Assembly: GCF_011601345.1 (NCBI RefSeq)
Contig: NZ_JAAORB010000001.1
Coordinates: 62,001-126,000 of the forward strand
DNA length: 64,000 bases
DNA from: Roseovarius gahaiensis
GTDB lineage: Bacteria > Pseudomonadota > Alphaproteobacteria > Rhodobacterales > Rhodobacteraceae
Direction of reading: 5' to 3'
Positions 7,692 through 16,465 of the stretch are shown one piece after another. Every line of letters starts with the position of its first letter. Within the stretch, counting starts at the first letter, position 1. The position numbers and the translations under genes are program-made. The notes beneath the pieces are model-generated. The model searched no databases and was not told where the DNA came from. It saw nothing but the letters and a program-made list of their open reading frames with translations.

Positions 7692-9248
7692 ATGCTTTGC
7701 AAAGCACCATATGACGCGCTTTGCGCCGGGTTCGAGTGGGCGCTGCCACAGCGCCTGAACATGGCGGCGCAGGCCTGCGATGACTGGGCCGCGCAAGCGC
7801 CGGAGCGTGTTGCGATCATTGATCAGACCGAGACGCGCAAGGACATCAGCTACGGTGATCTCAAGCGCATGTCAGATGGTCTTGCGCGGGATTTGCAGGC
7901 GCGGGGCGTGGTGCGCGGCGATCGCGTGGGCGTGCTGCGCAGCCAAGACGCGTGGTGCGCTGCGGCGCATCTGGCGATCTGGAAGATCGGCGCGGTGTCG
8001 ATCCCTCTGTTCAAGTTGTTTCGCTATGATGCTTTGGCCAGCCGCATCGCGGATGCGGGCGCGGTTTGGGTGCTGTGTGACGGGCAGGGCGCGGATATGT
8101 TGGAGGGTATCGCATCCGCCGTGCCGCTTGTTCCCGAACACCTGACGCTGGACGATGCCCCGTTGAAGATGGCCGAGACCGGGCCGGACGATCCGGCGGT
8201 GTTGATTTATACCAGCGGCACGACCGGCAGCCCCAAGGGCGCGCTGCATGGCCACCGCATGCTGACAGGGCATTTGCCCGGTGTCGAGATGAGCCATGAT
8301 TTTCTGGGCCAGCCGGGGGATTGCCTTTGGACGCCTGCCGATTGGGCGTGGATCGGCGGATTGTTCGATGTGCTGATGCCGGGGCTTGCGCTGGGCGTGC
8401 CGGTGGTTGCGGCGCGTCTGCCCAAGTTTACACCAGAGGCCTGTGCGCGCATCGTTGAGGAGGGCGGGGTGCGCAATGTGTTCTTTCCGCCCACGGCGCT
8501 GCGCATGCTGAAGGCCGCCGACCAAACGATTTCAGGGCTGCGCAGCATTGCCAGCGGCGGGGAGCCGTTGGGCGCCGAGATGCTGGATTGGGGGCGGCGC
8601 GCCTTTGGCGTGACAATCAACGAATTCTATGGCCAGACCGAATGCAACATGGTGGCCAGCTCTTGTGCGACGCTGTTTGATCCACGACCGGGCTGTATCG
8701 GCAAACCCGCGCCGGGCTTTCGGATCGGTGTGATCGATGCGGCTGGCCAAGAGCTGGAGGGCGAGGGCGATATCGCCATTCACCGTGGTGCGGCCAGCAT
8801 GATGCTGGGCTATTGGAACAAGCCCGCTGAGACTGCGGAAAAATTCCGCGGAAACTGGATGCTGACCGGGGATCGTGGCCTGTGGGAAGATGGTTTTTTG
8901 CGCTTTGTCGGGCGCGAGGATGATGTAATCACCAGCGCGGGCTATCGTATTGGCCCGGCTGAGATTGAAGATTGCCTGTTGCGCCACTATGCTGTGGCCA
9001 CGGTTGGCGTGGTCGGCAAGCCCGATGCGCTGCGCACCGAGATCGTAAAGGCCTATGTGGTGCCAAAGCCGGGCTTTGCCGCGACAGATGCGTTGGCGCA
9101 TGACTTACAGGATTTCGTCAAGGCGCGTCTGGCCAGCTATTCCTACCCGCGTGAGATTGCTTTTGTGGAGGCGTTGCCGATGACGGTGACGGGCAAGGTG
9201 ATCCGCAAGGATTTGAAAGCCCGCGCGATAACCGAGGGGGCATCATGA
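7692..9248 (+). CDS. AMP-dependent acyl-CoA synthetase
   Basis: This 518-residue adenylate-forming enzyme activates a carboxylic acid to its CoA thioester via an acyl-AMP. The P-loop-like motif LIYTSGTTGSPKG is at about residue 176. INEFYGQTECNMV, TGDRGLWEDGF and the hinge GREDDVITSAGYRIGP follow. The C-terminal catalytic lysine motif is TVTGKVIRKDLK. The organisation resembles medium-chain acyl-CoA or acetoacetyl-CoA synthetases. In a leucine cluster, isovalerate or acetoacetate (the HMG-CoA lyase product) are reasonable substrates, but the sequence does not decide. It lies 9 bases after the small membrane gene, with a GAGGAGG ribosome binding site. Confidence 0.88.
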   Translation: MLCKAPYDALCAGFEWALPQRLNMAAQACDDWAAQAPERVAIIDQTETRKDISYGDLKRMSDGLARDLQARGVVRGDRVGVLRSQDAWCAAAHLAIWKIGAVSIPLFKLFRYDALASRIADAGAVWVLCDGQGADMLEGIASAVPLVPEHLTLDDAPLKMAETGPDDPAVLIYTSGTTGSPKGALHGHRMLTGHLPGVEMSHDFLGQPGDCLWTPADWAWIGGLFDVLMPGLALGVPVVAARLPKFTPEACARIVEEGGVRNVFFPPTALRMLKAADQTISGLRSIASGGEPLGAEMLDWGRRAFGVTINEFYGQTECNMVASSCATLFDPRPGCIGKPAPGFRIGVIDAAGQELEGEGDIAIHRGAASMMLGYWNKPAETAEKFRGNWMLTGDRGLWEDGFLRFVGREDDVITSAGYRIGPAEIEDCLLRHYAVATVGVVGKPDALRTEIVKAYVVPKPGFAATDALAHDLQDFVKARLASYSYPREIAFVEALPMTVTGKVIRKDLKARAITEGAS

Positions 9249-9265
9249 CCGCGCTGCAAGCCTTT

Positions 9266-9300
9266 GAAAAGAAAAGGGCCAGCGCGATGGCCGGCCCTTT
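9266..9300 (-). terminator. Rho-independent terminator, best for ompW on the minus strand
   Basis: AAAGGGCC (9273-9280) and GGCCCTTT (9293-9300) pair across a 12-base loop. On the minus strand the stem is followed by TTTTCTTTTC, a good tail. On the plus strand the tail is only TTTGTG, so it may also weakly end transcripts from the acyl-CoA synthetase gene. Confidence 0.7.
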
Positions 9301-9322
9301 GTGCTGTCTGTCCCGACCCGGA

Positions 9323-9937
9323 TCAGAATTTCATGACGTAGGACACGCCAACCACCAGCGGGTCAATCGCGACCGAGCCGATGTCGGTGCCGCCCACGGT
9401 CACGTCGGTGTCGATGTCGATCCAACGGACATCGGTGCGGAACGAGGCGCGTTCGCTCAGTTTGAAATCCACACCGGCATGCAGGGCGACGCCCCAGCTG
9501 TCGGACAGGCTGACGGGGGTGCCGGCCAGAAGGCCAATAGCGTTGTCATCCCAGAAGGTGGTGTAGTTAACGCCAGCCCCCACGAAGGGTGTCACCGACG
9601 ATTGGTTGGTGAAGTGGTAGTTCAGCGAGATTGTCGGCGGCAGGTGCTAGGTTTTGACGATATCGCCAAGCGCCGGATGGCTGACCGTATGCTCGAACGG
9701 CCAAGCGGCCAGAACTTCGATGCCGACATTGTCGGCGACGAAATACTCGAACGTCAGCGTCGGGCGAATGTTGTCGTCGACGCTCAGGTTGCCGGCAAGC
9801 GTGGTGTTGGTTTTGTCGGCGGGCATAACCGAAGCAATACCAAGGCCAAGCGTCATGTCACCTTGATCCTGAGCCAGCGCCGGTGCGGCAGTCGTGGCCA
9901 GAGCGGTTGCGAGAGTGAGTGCGGTGATCTTTTTCAT
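9323..9937 (-). pseudogene. ompW: OmpW-family outer membrane protein gene interrupted by one in-frame amber codon
   Basis: The frame starts MKKITALTLATALATT with a signal peptide ending in APALA, and runs 204 codons with one TAG at 9647-9649 (codon 97). Before it comes GDIVKT. After it, in the same frame, come HLPPTISLNYHF and then TPFVGAGVNYTTFW, and the end is VGVSYVMKF with the terminal Phe of beta-barrel porins. OmpW proteins usually have Lys or Gln just before HLPPT, so a single base change (AAG or CAG to TAG) explains the stop. The rest of the gene is undamaged. Either this is a very recent pseudogene, a sequencing error, or the amber codon is read through. OmpW forms a small outer-membrane channel. 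It has its own terminator, and an FNR-like box lies upstream. Confidence 0.85.
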
Positions 9938-9995
9938 GGTCTTTCCATTCCTATGCGAACGAAGCCGACCATCTGCCTCGGCGCGCGGGTTCTCA

Positions 9996-10009
9996 TTGAT
10001 GCAGGTCAA
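9996..10009. promoter_or_regulatory. FNR/FnrL-like site TTGAT-GCAG-GTCAA
   Basis: The sequence matches the FNR consensus TTGAT-N4-ATCAA at 9 of 10 defined bases. On the minus strand it reads TTGAC-N4-ATCAA. It lies 59 bases upstream of the ompW start codon and 132 bases upstream of mccB. ompW is an FNR-responsive gene in E. coli, so oxygen control of the divergent ompW is the likelier target. Control of mccB is possible. Confidence 0.5.
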
Positions 10010-10140
10010 ATTACAAAACCTGTGCAGGGTTGTGACGAAAATGTAACACACGCGAAGCGCGGCCATGACCGCATAAGGCCCGCCTTAGGCCGCTCGGCGG
10101 GGCGCGATCCAACTTTCCATTCACCCGAGGTGCGACAGCT

Positions 10141-11745
10141 ATGAAACTGAATTCCAAGGCCATTCCGGCATCAGCCGATTTTCAGGCCAACAGGCAGGCG
10201 CATTTGGAGGCTTTGAGTTTGGTCCGCGAGGCCGCTGAACTGGCCGCAGCGGGCGGCGGCGAAGCGGCCCGCGAGCGTCATATTGGCCGTGGCAAGATGC
10301 TGCCGCGTGAACGGGTCGCCAATTTGCTCGATCCCGGTTCACCGTTTCTGGAGGTGGGGGCGACGGCGGCGCATGGCCTTTATGACGGCGCGGCCCCCTG
10401 CGCGGGTGTCATCGCCGGGATCGGACGGGTGCACGGGCAAGACTGCATGATCGTGTGCAACGATGCCACGGTAAAGGGCGGCACCTATTACCCGATGACG
10501 GTCAAGAAACACCTGCGCGCCCAAGAGATCGCCGAGGAATGTCACCTGCCCTGTCTCTATCTGGTCGATTCGGGCGGGGCGAACCTGCCCAATCAGGATG
10601 AGGTGTTTCCCGACCGGGATCATTTCGGGCGGATTTTCTACAATCAGGCGCGTATGTCGGCCAAGGGCATTCCGCAGATTGCCGTGGTGATGGGATCTTG
10701 CACCGCCGGGGGGGCTTATGTGCCCGCGATGTCGGATGTCACGATCATCGTCAAGGAACAGGGCACGATCTTTTTGGCGGGGCCGCCCTTGGTCAAGGCC
10801 GCCACCGGCGAGGTGGTCAGCGCCGAGGATCTGGGCGGCGGCGATGTGCATACCCGGCTGTCCGGCGTGGCCGATTATCTGGCCGAAGATGACGGGCACG
10901 CGCTGGCATTGGCGCGCCGCGCGGTGGCGGGGCTGAACCGGGTGAAACCGACAAGTGTGCATTGGGCCACCCCCGAAGAGCCTGCTTATGACCCCGAAGA
11001 CTTGCTGGGCGTGGTGCCCGCCGATTTGCGCACGCCTTATGATATCCGCGAGGTGATTGCCCGGCTGGTGGACGGGTCGCGCTTTGATGAATTCAAGGCG
11101 CGGTTCGGGGAAACGCTGGTCTGCGGGTTTGCGCATCTCAAGGGCTGCCCGGTGGGCATCGTGGCCAATAACGGCGTCTTGTTTTCCGAAGCCGCGCAAA
11201 AGGGTGCGCATTTCATCGAGCTGTGCAGCCAACGGAAAATCCCGCTGGTGTTTTTGCAGAATATCACCGGGTTCATGGTGGGGCGGGCGTATGAAAACGA
11301 AGGTATCGCGCGCCATGGTGCCAAGATGGTGACGGCGGTTGCGACAACCTCGGTGCCCAAGATCACCATGGTGGTCGGCGGTAGTTTCGGGGCCGGGAAT
11401 TACGGCATGTCGGGTCGCGCCTATCAGCCGCGCTTCATGTGGTCATGGCCCAACAGCCGGATCAGCGTGATGGGTGGAGAGCAGGCGGCAGGCGTGCTGG
11501 CCACCGTCAAGCGTGACGCGATCGAGCGCAAGGGCGCCGCGTGGTCCACCGAGGAGGAGGCCGCGTTCAAACGCCCGACCGTCGAGATGTTCGAACGCCA
11601 GTCGCACCCGCTATATGCGTCGGCGCGGCTGTGGGATGATGGCATCGTCGACCCGCGCAAATCGCGTGATGTGCTGGCCCTGAGCCTAAACGCGGCGCTG
11701 TGCGCCCCGATTGAAGAGACACGCTTTGGCGTGTTCCGGATGTAA
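10141..11745 (+). CDS. mccB: Methylcrotonyl-CoA carboxylase, carboxyltransferase (beta) subunit
   Basis: This subunit moves carboxyl from biotin to 3-methylcrotonyl-CoA to form 3-methylglutaconyl-CoA. The 534 residues hold the two crotonase-like halves of acyl-CoA carboxyltransferases. The first half has [12 protein letters not shown] and [15 protein letters not shown] (the CoA-side oxyanion hole). The second has [16 protein letters not shown] and [18 protein letters not shown]. The N-terminal [17 protein letters not shown] is typical of the MCC beta rather than the propionyl-CoA carboxylase branch. The biotin carboxylase subunit is at 12961, with one gene between. Its start lies across a gap of about 200 bases from the divergent ompW. 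Confidence 0.94.
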   Translation: MKLNSKAIPASADFQANRQAHLEALSLVREAAELAAAGGGEAARERHIGRGKMLPRERVANLLDPGSPFLEVGATAAHGLYDGAAPCAGVIAGIGRVHGQDCMIVCNDATVKGGTYYPMTVKKHLRAQEIAEECHLPCLYLVDSGGANLPNQDEVFPDRDHFGRIFYNQARMSAKGIPQIAVVMGSCTAGGAYVPAMSDVTIIVKEQGTIFLAGPPLVKAATGEVVSAEDLGGGDVHTRLSGVADYLAEDDGHALALARRAVAGLNRVKPTSVHWATPEEPAYDPEDLLGVVPADLRTPYDIREVIARLVDGSRFDEFKARFGETLVCGFAHLKGCPVGIVANNGVLFSEAAQKGAHFIELCSQRKIPLVFLQNITGFMVGRAYENEGIARHGAKMVTAVATTSVPKITMVVGGSFGAGNYGMSGRAYQPRFMWSWPNSRISVMGGEQAAGVLATVKRDAIERKGAAWSTEEEAAFKRPTVEMFERQSHPLYASARLWDDGIVDPRKSRDVLALSLNAALCAPIEETRFGVFRM

Positions 11746-11891
11746 AATGCAAACCGGGCCCGCATCCATGATGGCAGGTGTGCGAACGTGACATGTAGAG
11801 CCAAATTCAAGCCGTGTTTTTACGCTACTGCGAGTGACGACCGCGCGTATTGCATTGGGCCGCGACAGGATTGCGACCGGAGGGAGGGCGC

Positions 11892-12854
11892 ATGAGCGAT
11901 GCACTGACAACTCGCTTGACCGAGCGGTTTGGCCTGACTGCGCCCATCGTCTCGGCGCCTATGGCCATGGCGTCGGGTGGGCGTTTGGCGGCGGCGGTCA
12001 GCCGGGCCGGGGGGCTTGGCCTGATTGGTGGCGGCTATTGTGACCGCGACTGGATCGCGGCGCAGTTTGCCGAGGCTGGCGATGCCAGCGTCGGCTGCGG
12101 CTTCATCACATGGGCCTTGGCCGCGCATGAGGCCGAAACGCCGGGCCTGTTTGATGCCGTTCTGGCGCGCAAACCGGCGGCGGTGTTCCTGTCGTTCGGG
12201 GATCTGTCCCCTTTCGCAGCACGGGCCCGCGCGGCGGGGGTGCCGGTGATGGCGCAGGTGCAGACTGTGCAAGGCGCGATCGAGGCGATGCAGGCCGGGG
12301 GTGATGTGATCATCGCGCAAGGCTCCGAGGCGGGTGGGCATGGCGCATCACGAGGCACGCTAAGCCTTGTGCCCGAGGTGGTCGATGCCGTGGCAGGGCG
12401 CGCGCTTGTTCTGGCCGCCGGTGGCATTGCCGATGGCCGTGGTCTGGCGGCGGCACTGATGCTGGGCGCTGACGGTGTGCTGGTGGGCACACGGTTCTGG
12501 GCCAGCCAAGAGGCGTTGGTGGCACCCGGCTTTCAGCGCGCGGCGGTCGCGGCTGATGGCGATGCCACGCTGCGGTCGTCCCTGCCGGATATCGCGCGGG
12601 GGTTGGACTGGCCCAAGCCCTACACGGTGCGCACGCTGCGCAATGCGTGGACCGATCATTGGCAATCCGTACCGGGCGGTCCGGCCACGCCCGAGGCGCG
12701 CGCGGCGTATGCCAAGGCTGTTGAGGCTGGCGATTCCGTCGGGGCACCGGGGATCGCCGGTGAGGCCGTGGGCCTGATAGATGATGTGCCACCGGCGGCT
12801 GAGATCGTGGCGCGCATGGTGGCGCAGGCGCAAGAGGGTTTGGGCCGATGGTGA
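11892..12854 (+). CDS. Nitronate monooxygenase (2-nitropropane dioxygenase) family protein
   Basis: The protein has 320 residues with an FMN-binding TIM-barrel. Visible features are PIVSAPMAMASGGRLAAAVS near the N-terminus, the glycine-rich segment AGGLGLIGGGY, the conserved SEAGGHGASRG with the family histidine, and the phosphate-binding GADGVLVGTRF. The ATG at 11892 follows GGAGGG by 5 bases, so it was chosen over 11850. Family members oxidise alkyl nitronates such as propionate-3-nitronate, and some are enoyl reductases. It sits between the two methylcrotonyl-CoA carboxylase genes, where no nitronate step is known, so its actual substrate is open. Confidence 0.85.
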   Translation: MSDALTTRLTERFGLTAPIVSAPMAMASGGRLAAAVSRAGGLGLIGGGYCDRDWIAAQFAEAGDASVGCGFITWALAAHEAETPGLFDAVLARKPAAVFLSFGDLSPFAARARAAGVPVMAQVQTVQGAIEAMQAGGDVIIAQGSEAGGHGASRGTLSLVPEVVDAVAGRALVLAAGGIADGRGLAAALMLGADGVLVGTRFWASQEALVAPGFQRAAVAADGDATLRSSLPDIARGLDWPKPYTVRTLRNAWTDHWQSVPGGPATPEARAAYAKAVEAGDSVGAPGIAGEAVGLIDDVPPAAEIVARMVAQAQEGLGRW

Positions 12855-12888
12855 CGGGGCCACAATTGTGCGCCATGTGGCAACCGGC

Positions 12889-12925
12889 GGATGCCTTCGG
12901 CGAGAGTATTTTGAGAACAATGAAG
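12889..12925 (+). repeat. Dispersed intergenic repeat, copy B (short, degenerate)
   Basis: Only the 3' block is well kept: GCCTTCGGCGAGAGTATTTT followed by GAGAACAATGAAG. The two upstream hairpins seen in copies A and D are missing. It lies between the nitronate monooxygenase stop and the mccA ribosome binding site. The ATG inside the repeat opens a short frame of about 19 codons that runs past the mccA start in another frame. Confidence 0.75.
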
Positions 12926-12960
12926 CGCGGGCGCAAATTGGCCCGACAGGAGAGAGACCG

Positions 12961-14916
12961 ATGTTTGAAACGATCCTGATTGCGAACCGCGGCGAGATTG
13001 CCTGCCGGGTCATCGACACCGCGCGCAAGATGGGGGTGCGCTGTGTTGCGGTCTATTCCGATGCCGACCGCGCGGCGCGTCATGTGGCCATGGCGGACCG
13101 GGCTGTTCATATCGGCGGGCCGGCCCCGGCGGATAGCTATTTGCGTGGCGCGGCGATCATCGAGGCGGCGCTGGAAACTGGCGCACAGGCGATTCATCCG
13201 GGCTATGGGTTCTTGTCGGAAAACCCCGATTTCGTCGATGCGGTCGAGGCGGCGGGGCTGGTGTTTATCGGGCCGTCGGCCAAGGCGATCCGGGCGATGG
13301 GCCTGAAAGATGCGGCCAAGGCGTTGATGGAAAAGGCCGGCGTGCCGGTGGTGCCGGGCTATCACGGTGACAATCAAGACCTGGAACATCTGTCCGGCGC
13401 GGCGGATGCCATCGGCTACCCGGTGCTGATCAAGGCGGTGGCGGGCGGTGGCGGCAAGGGGATGCGGCTGGTCACGCGGCCCGAAGACTTTAACGATGCG
13501 CTGGACAGCGCCCGCAGCGAGGCCAAGACCGCCTTTGGCAATGATGCGGTGTTGATCGAGAAATATATCCAAAAGCCGCGCCATATCGAAGTTCAGGTGT
13601 TCGGCGATGGCGAGACGGCGGTGCATCTGTTCGAGCGCGATTGCTCGCTTCAGCGGCGACACCAGAAGGTGATCGAAGAGGCCCCGGCGCCGGGAATGAC
13701 CGACGATATGCGCGCGGCCATGGGGCAGGCGGCAGTGCGTGCCGCCGAGACGATTGGCTATGCCGGGGCGGGCACGGTGGAGTTTATCGTCGATGGCAGC
13801 CGGGGGCTGCGCCCGGACGCCTTTTGGTTCATGGAGATGAACACGCGGCTGCAGGTCGAGCATCCGGTGACCGAGGCGATCACTGGTGTCGATCTGGTGG
13901 AATGGCAGTTGCGCGTGGCCAGTGGCGGCGGCCTGCCCAAGCGGCAGGACGCGTTGACGATCAACGGGCATGCCTTTGAAGCGCGGCTTTATGCCGAGGA
14001 TGTCCCAAAGGGGTTTCTGCCCGCCACGGGGCGTTTGGCGCATCTGCGCTTTCCCGATGGCGCGCGGGCCGATACCGGGGTGCGCGCGGGTGATGAGATC
14101 AGCCCGCATTACGACCCGATGATCGCCAAGCTGATCACCCATGGGGCCACGCGCGCAGGCGCGCTGCGGCGTCTGTCGGCGGCATTGCGCGATTGCGAGG
14201 TGGCGGGCACGGTGACCAATCTGGCGTTTCTTGGTGCCTTGGCCGGGCATGATGGATTTGCCGCCGGTGAGGTGGATACCGACCTGATCGCACGCGATCT
14301 GGATCATCTGGTGGTCGAACCTGCGCCCGAGCCGCGCGACATTGCGCTGGCGGCCTTGGCGGCGATTGGAGTGTTGCATGATAGCGACCGCAGCACAGGC
14401 TTTTGCCTGTGGTCCCCGCTGACCCAAACTGTGCATTTGCGCCATCACGGTGACGAGATCGCCGTGCGGGTGCAAAGCCTGTCGGCGGAGGCCCATGATG
14501 TGCAGGTCGGGGATAAAACCGTGGCCGCGCGCCGGGTCGGGGACCGCTGGCAAATGGATGGGCAGGCTGCCCCGAATATCGTCGTGTCCGGGGCCTTGGT
14601 AACGGTTTTTGATCGCTATGGCATCGGCTTTGATATTGTCGACCCGCTCGATCGCGCCGCGATGGCTGCTGGCGACCGGGATGTGATCGAGGCGCCGATG
14701 CCCGGTCTGGTTAAGCTGGTGACGGCCAAACCGGGCCAAGAGGTGCGCGAGGGCGATCGTCTGGCGGTGCTGGAAGCGATGAAAATGGAACATGCGTTGC
14801 TGGCGGCCAGGGACGGCACCGTCGAAGAGGTGCTGGTGGCTGAAGGCGCGCAGGTTGCCGCAGGTGCGGCCCTGATCCGGTTGGCCAGTGATAACAGCGA
14901 AGGGAACACGGCATGA
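12961..14916 (+). CDS. mccA: Methylcrotonyl-CoA carboxylase, biotin-containing (alpha) subunit
   Basis: This subunit carboxylates its own biotin with bicarbonate and ATP and hands the carboxyl group to MccB. The 651 residues run in order: biotin carboxylase N-domain (FETILIANRGEIACRV), ATP-grasp domain with AVAGGGGKGMR (about 159-169) and EMNTRLQVEHPVTE, a C-domain, a linker of about 150 residues, and a biotinyl domain. The biotin attachment motif EAMKMEH places the modified lysine at residue 608. The start follows an AGGAGAGAG ribosome binding site. The stop overlaps the GST gene by four bases. The birA product at 35739 would attach the biotin. Confidence 0.95.
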   Translation: MFETILIANRGEIACRVIDTARKMGVRCVAVYSDADRAARHVAMADRAVHIGGPAPADSYLRGAAIIEAALETGAQAIHPGYGFLSENPDFVDAVEAAGLVFIGPSAKAIRAMGLKDAAKALMEKAGVPVVPGYHGDNQDLEHLSGAADAIGYPVLIKAVAGGGGKGMRLVTRPEDFNDALDSARSEAKTAFGNDAVLIEKYIQKPRHIEVQVFGDGETAVHLFERDCSLQRRHQKVIEEAPAPGMTDDMRAAMGQAAVRAAETIGYAGAGTVEFIVDGSRGLRPDAFWFMEMNTRLQVEHPVTEAITGVDLVEWQLRVASGGGLPKRQDALTINGHAFEARLYAEDVPKGFLPATGRLAHLRFPDGARADTGVRAGDEISPHYDPMIAKLITHGATRAGALRRLSAALRDCEVAGTVTNLAFLGALAGHDGFAAGEVDTDLIARDLDHLVVEPAPEPRDIALAALAAIGVLHDSDRSTGFCLWSPLTQTVHLRHHGDEIAVRVQSLSAEAHDVQVGDKTVAARRVGDRWQMDGQAAPNIVVSGALVTVFDRYGIGFDIVDPLDRAAMAAGDRDVIEAPMPGLVKLVTAKPGQEVREGDRLAVLEAMKMEHALLAARDGTVEEVLVAEGAQVAAGAALIRLASDNSEGNTA

Positions 14917-15581
14917 TCACATTACATCACGTCCCACAAAGCCGGTCGATGCGGGTGCTTTGGTTGTTGCATGAATTGGGGATCGAATTTCAGGTCGTCG
15001 AGCATGCGTTCGACAAATCCTTGCGCGCGCCGGAATTCTTGTCTCTGTCCCCGGCCGGGCGGGTGCCGGCCTTGGAAATCGAAGGCGAGCGGATGTTCGA
15101 ATCCGGTGCCATGGTGGAATATCTGTGCGACCGCTTCCCCGAGGCGGGGCTTGGCCGGGGGCCGGACAGCATGGACCGCATGGCGTGGCTTGTCTGGGTG
15201 CATTTTGCGGAAACGATCAGCCAACACGTGGCGGCGCTGACGCAGCAGCACATCATGCTGTACGACGATGCGATGCGCAGCCCCATCGTCATGAAGCTTG
15301 AGGCGGCGCGGCTGCGCAAATGCTATGACGCGATTGAGGCGCGCCTGTCCACCCCCTTGGAAAACCGCGATTATTTGCTGACCAGTGGCTTTTCGGCCTG
15401 CGATATCTGCGTCGGGCAGGCGGTCTACATGGCCCGTCGCTTTGCCCGGTTGGACGGCCACCCCGAAACCCAGAAATGGTACGAGCGGATCACCGAGCGG
15501 GAGGGCTTCAAGGCCGTGCTGCCGGGGCCGGATGCTGGCTTGATCTACGAACAGGACTTTTACGAGGCATGGGATGGCTGA
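14913..15581 (+). CDS. Glutathione S-transferase family protein
   Basis: The protein has 222 residues with an N-terminal thioredoxin-like domain (ITLHHVPQSRSMRVLWLLHE, with the Ser of QSRSMR at the position where GSTs activate glutathione, and FESGAMVEYLCD with the glutathione-binding ESGA motif). An alpha-helical domain with CDICVGQAVYMA follows. It overlaps mccA by 4 bases and mvaB by 8, so all three are translationally coupled. GSTs conjugate or isomerise electrophiles with glutathione. Placement inside the leucine operon suggests protection from reactive enoyl-CoA intermediates or a glutathione-dependent step, but this is inference. Confidence 0.88.
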   Translation: MITLHHVPQSRSMRVLWLLHELGIEFQVVEHAFDKSLRAPEFLSLSPAGRVPALEIEGERMFESGAMVEYLCDRFPEAGLGRGPDSMDRMAWLVWVHFAETISQHVAALTQQHIMLYDDAMRSPIVMKLEAARLRKCYDAIEARLSTPLENRDYLLTSGFSACDICVGQAVYMARRFARLDGHPETQKWYERITEREGFKAVLPGPDAGLIYEQDFYEAWDG

Positions 15582-16437
15582 ACGGGTCGAGATATTCGAA
15601 GTTGGCCCGCGCGACGGGCTGCAGAACGAAAAGCGCCAGATTGCGACGGCAGACAAAATCGCCTTGGTGGATTGCCTCAGCAGCGCAGGCTTTCGCCGGA
15701 TCGAGGTGGCCAGTTTTGTAAGCCCCAAATGGGTGCCGCAAATGGCGGATTCGGCGGATGTGCTGGCCGGCATAACCCGCGCGCCGGGGGTACGTTATGC
15801 GGCGCTGACCCCCAATCTGCGCGGGTTCGAAGGCGCGTTGGCGGCTAAGGCTGATGAGGTGGCGGTGTTCGGCTCGGCCTCGGAAGGGTTCTCCAAGGCC
15901 AATATCAACGCCACGATCGAAGAAAGCCTTGCCCGTTTTGTGCCGGTGATGGAGGCCGCGGCACAGGCCGGCGTGCCGGTGCGGGGCTATGTCTCTTGCG
16001 TGACGGATTGCCCCTATGACGGCGCGGTCGACCCATTCGATGTGGCGCGGGTGGCGGATCGCTTGTTTCAGATGGGCTGCTACGAGGTGTCGCTAGGCGA
16101 CACAATCGGTCAAGCCACGCCCGACAGCATTGACGCGATGTTGCGCGCAGTCTGTCAGGTGGTGCCTGCCGACAAACTGGCAGGCCATTACCACGACACC
16201 AGCGGCCGGGCGCTGGACAATATCGAGGCGTCGCTGGCGCGGGGGCTGCGTGTGTTCGATGCCGCCGTGGGCGGCTTGGGCGGATGCCCCTATGCCCCCG
16301 GCGCTGCGGGAAATGTCGCGACCGAGGCGGTTCATGACAGGCTGACGGCCCTTCGATATCAGACCGGGCTGGACCGCGCCGTGTTGGACAGCGCGGCGGG
16401 TTTGGCGCGCGCGCTGCGTTTGCACAACACCGAGTGA
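15574..16437 (+). CDS. mvaB: Hydroxymethylglutaryl-CoA lyase
   Basis: It cleaves HMG-CoA into acetoacetate and acetyl-CoA, the last step of leucine degradation. The 287 residues start MAERVEIFEVGPRDGLQNEK, the DRE-TIM aldolase signature with the catalytic Arg-Asp. They include the metal-binding HYHDTSGRALDN (HxH) and the lyase signature GGLGGCPYAPGAAGN, whose Cys is catalytic. Isopropylmalate or homocitrate synthases lack this cysteine loop and are longer. The start lies inside the GST gene (8-base overlap). Confidence 0.95.
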   Translation: MAERVEIFEVGPRDGLQNEKRQIATADKIALVDCLSSAGFRRIEVASFVSPKWVPQMADSADVLAGITRAPGVRYAALTPNLRGFEGALAAKADEVAVFGSASEGFSKANINATIEESLARFVPVMEAAAQAGVPVRGYVSCVTDCPYDGAVDPFDVARVADRLFQMGCYEVSLGDTIGQATPDSIDAMLRAVCQVVPADKLAGHYHDTSGRALDNIEASLARGLRVFDAAVGGLGGCPYAPGAAGNVATEAVHDRLTALRYQTGLDRAVLDSAAGLARALRLHNTE

Positions 16438-16465
16438 GCGCAAAGGACATTGAAGGGGGCAGGAC

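Noticed and set aside
9245-10144. A 299-residue plus-strand open frame across the ompW locus
   Set aside because: The minus strand encodes a recognisable OmpW with signal peptide and terminal Phe in one frame, apart from a single TAG. The plus-strand frame exists only because it is the complement of that gene.
12310-14793. An 827-residue open frame on the minus strand opposite mccA
   Set aside because: It is antisense to a complete, motif-rich biotin carboxylase gene. Its sequence is Arg/His/Pro/Ala-rich without any domain, as expected for a shadow frame in GC-rich DNA.
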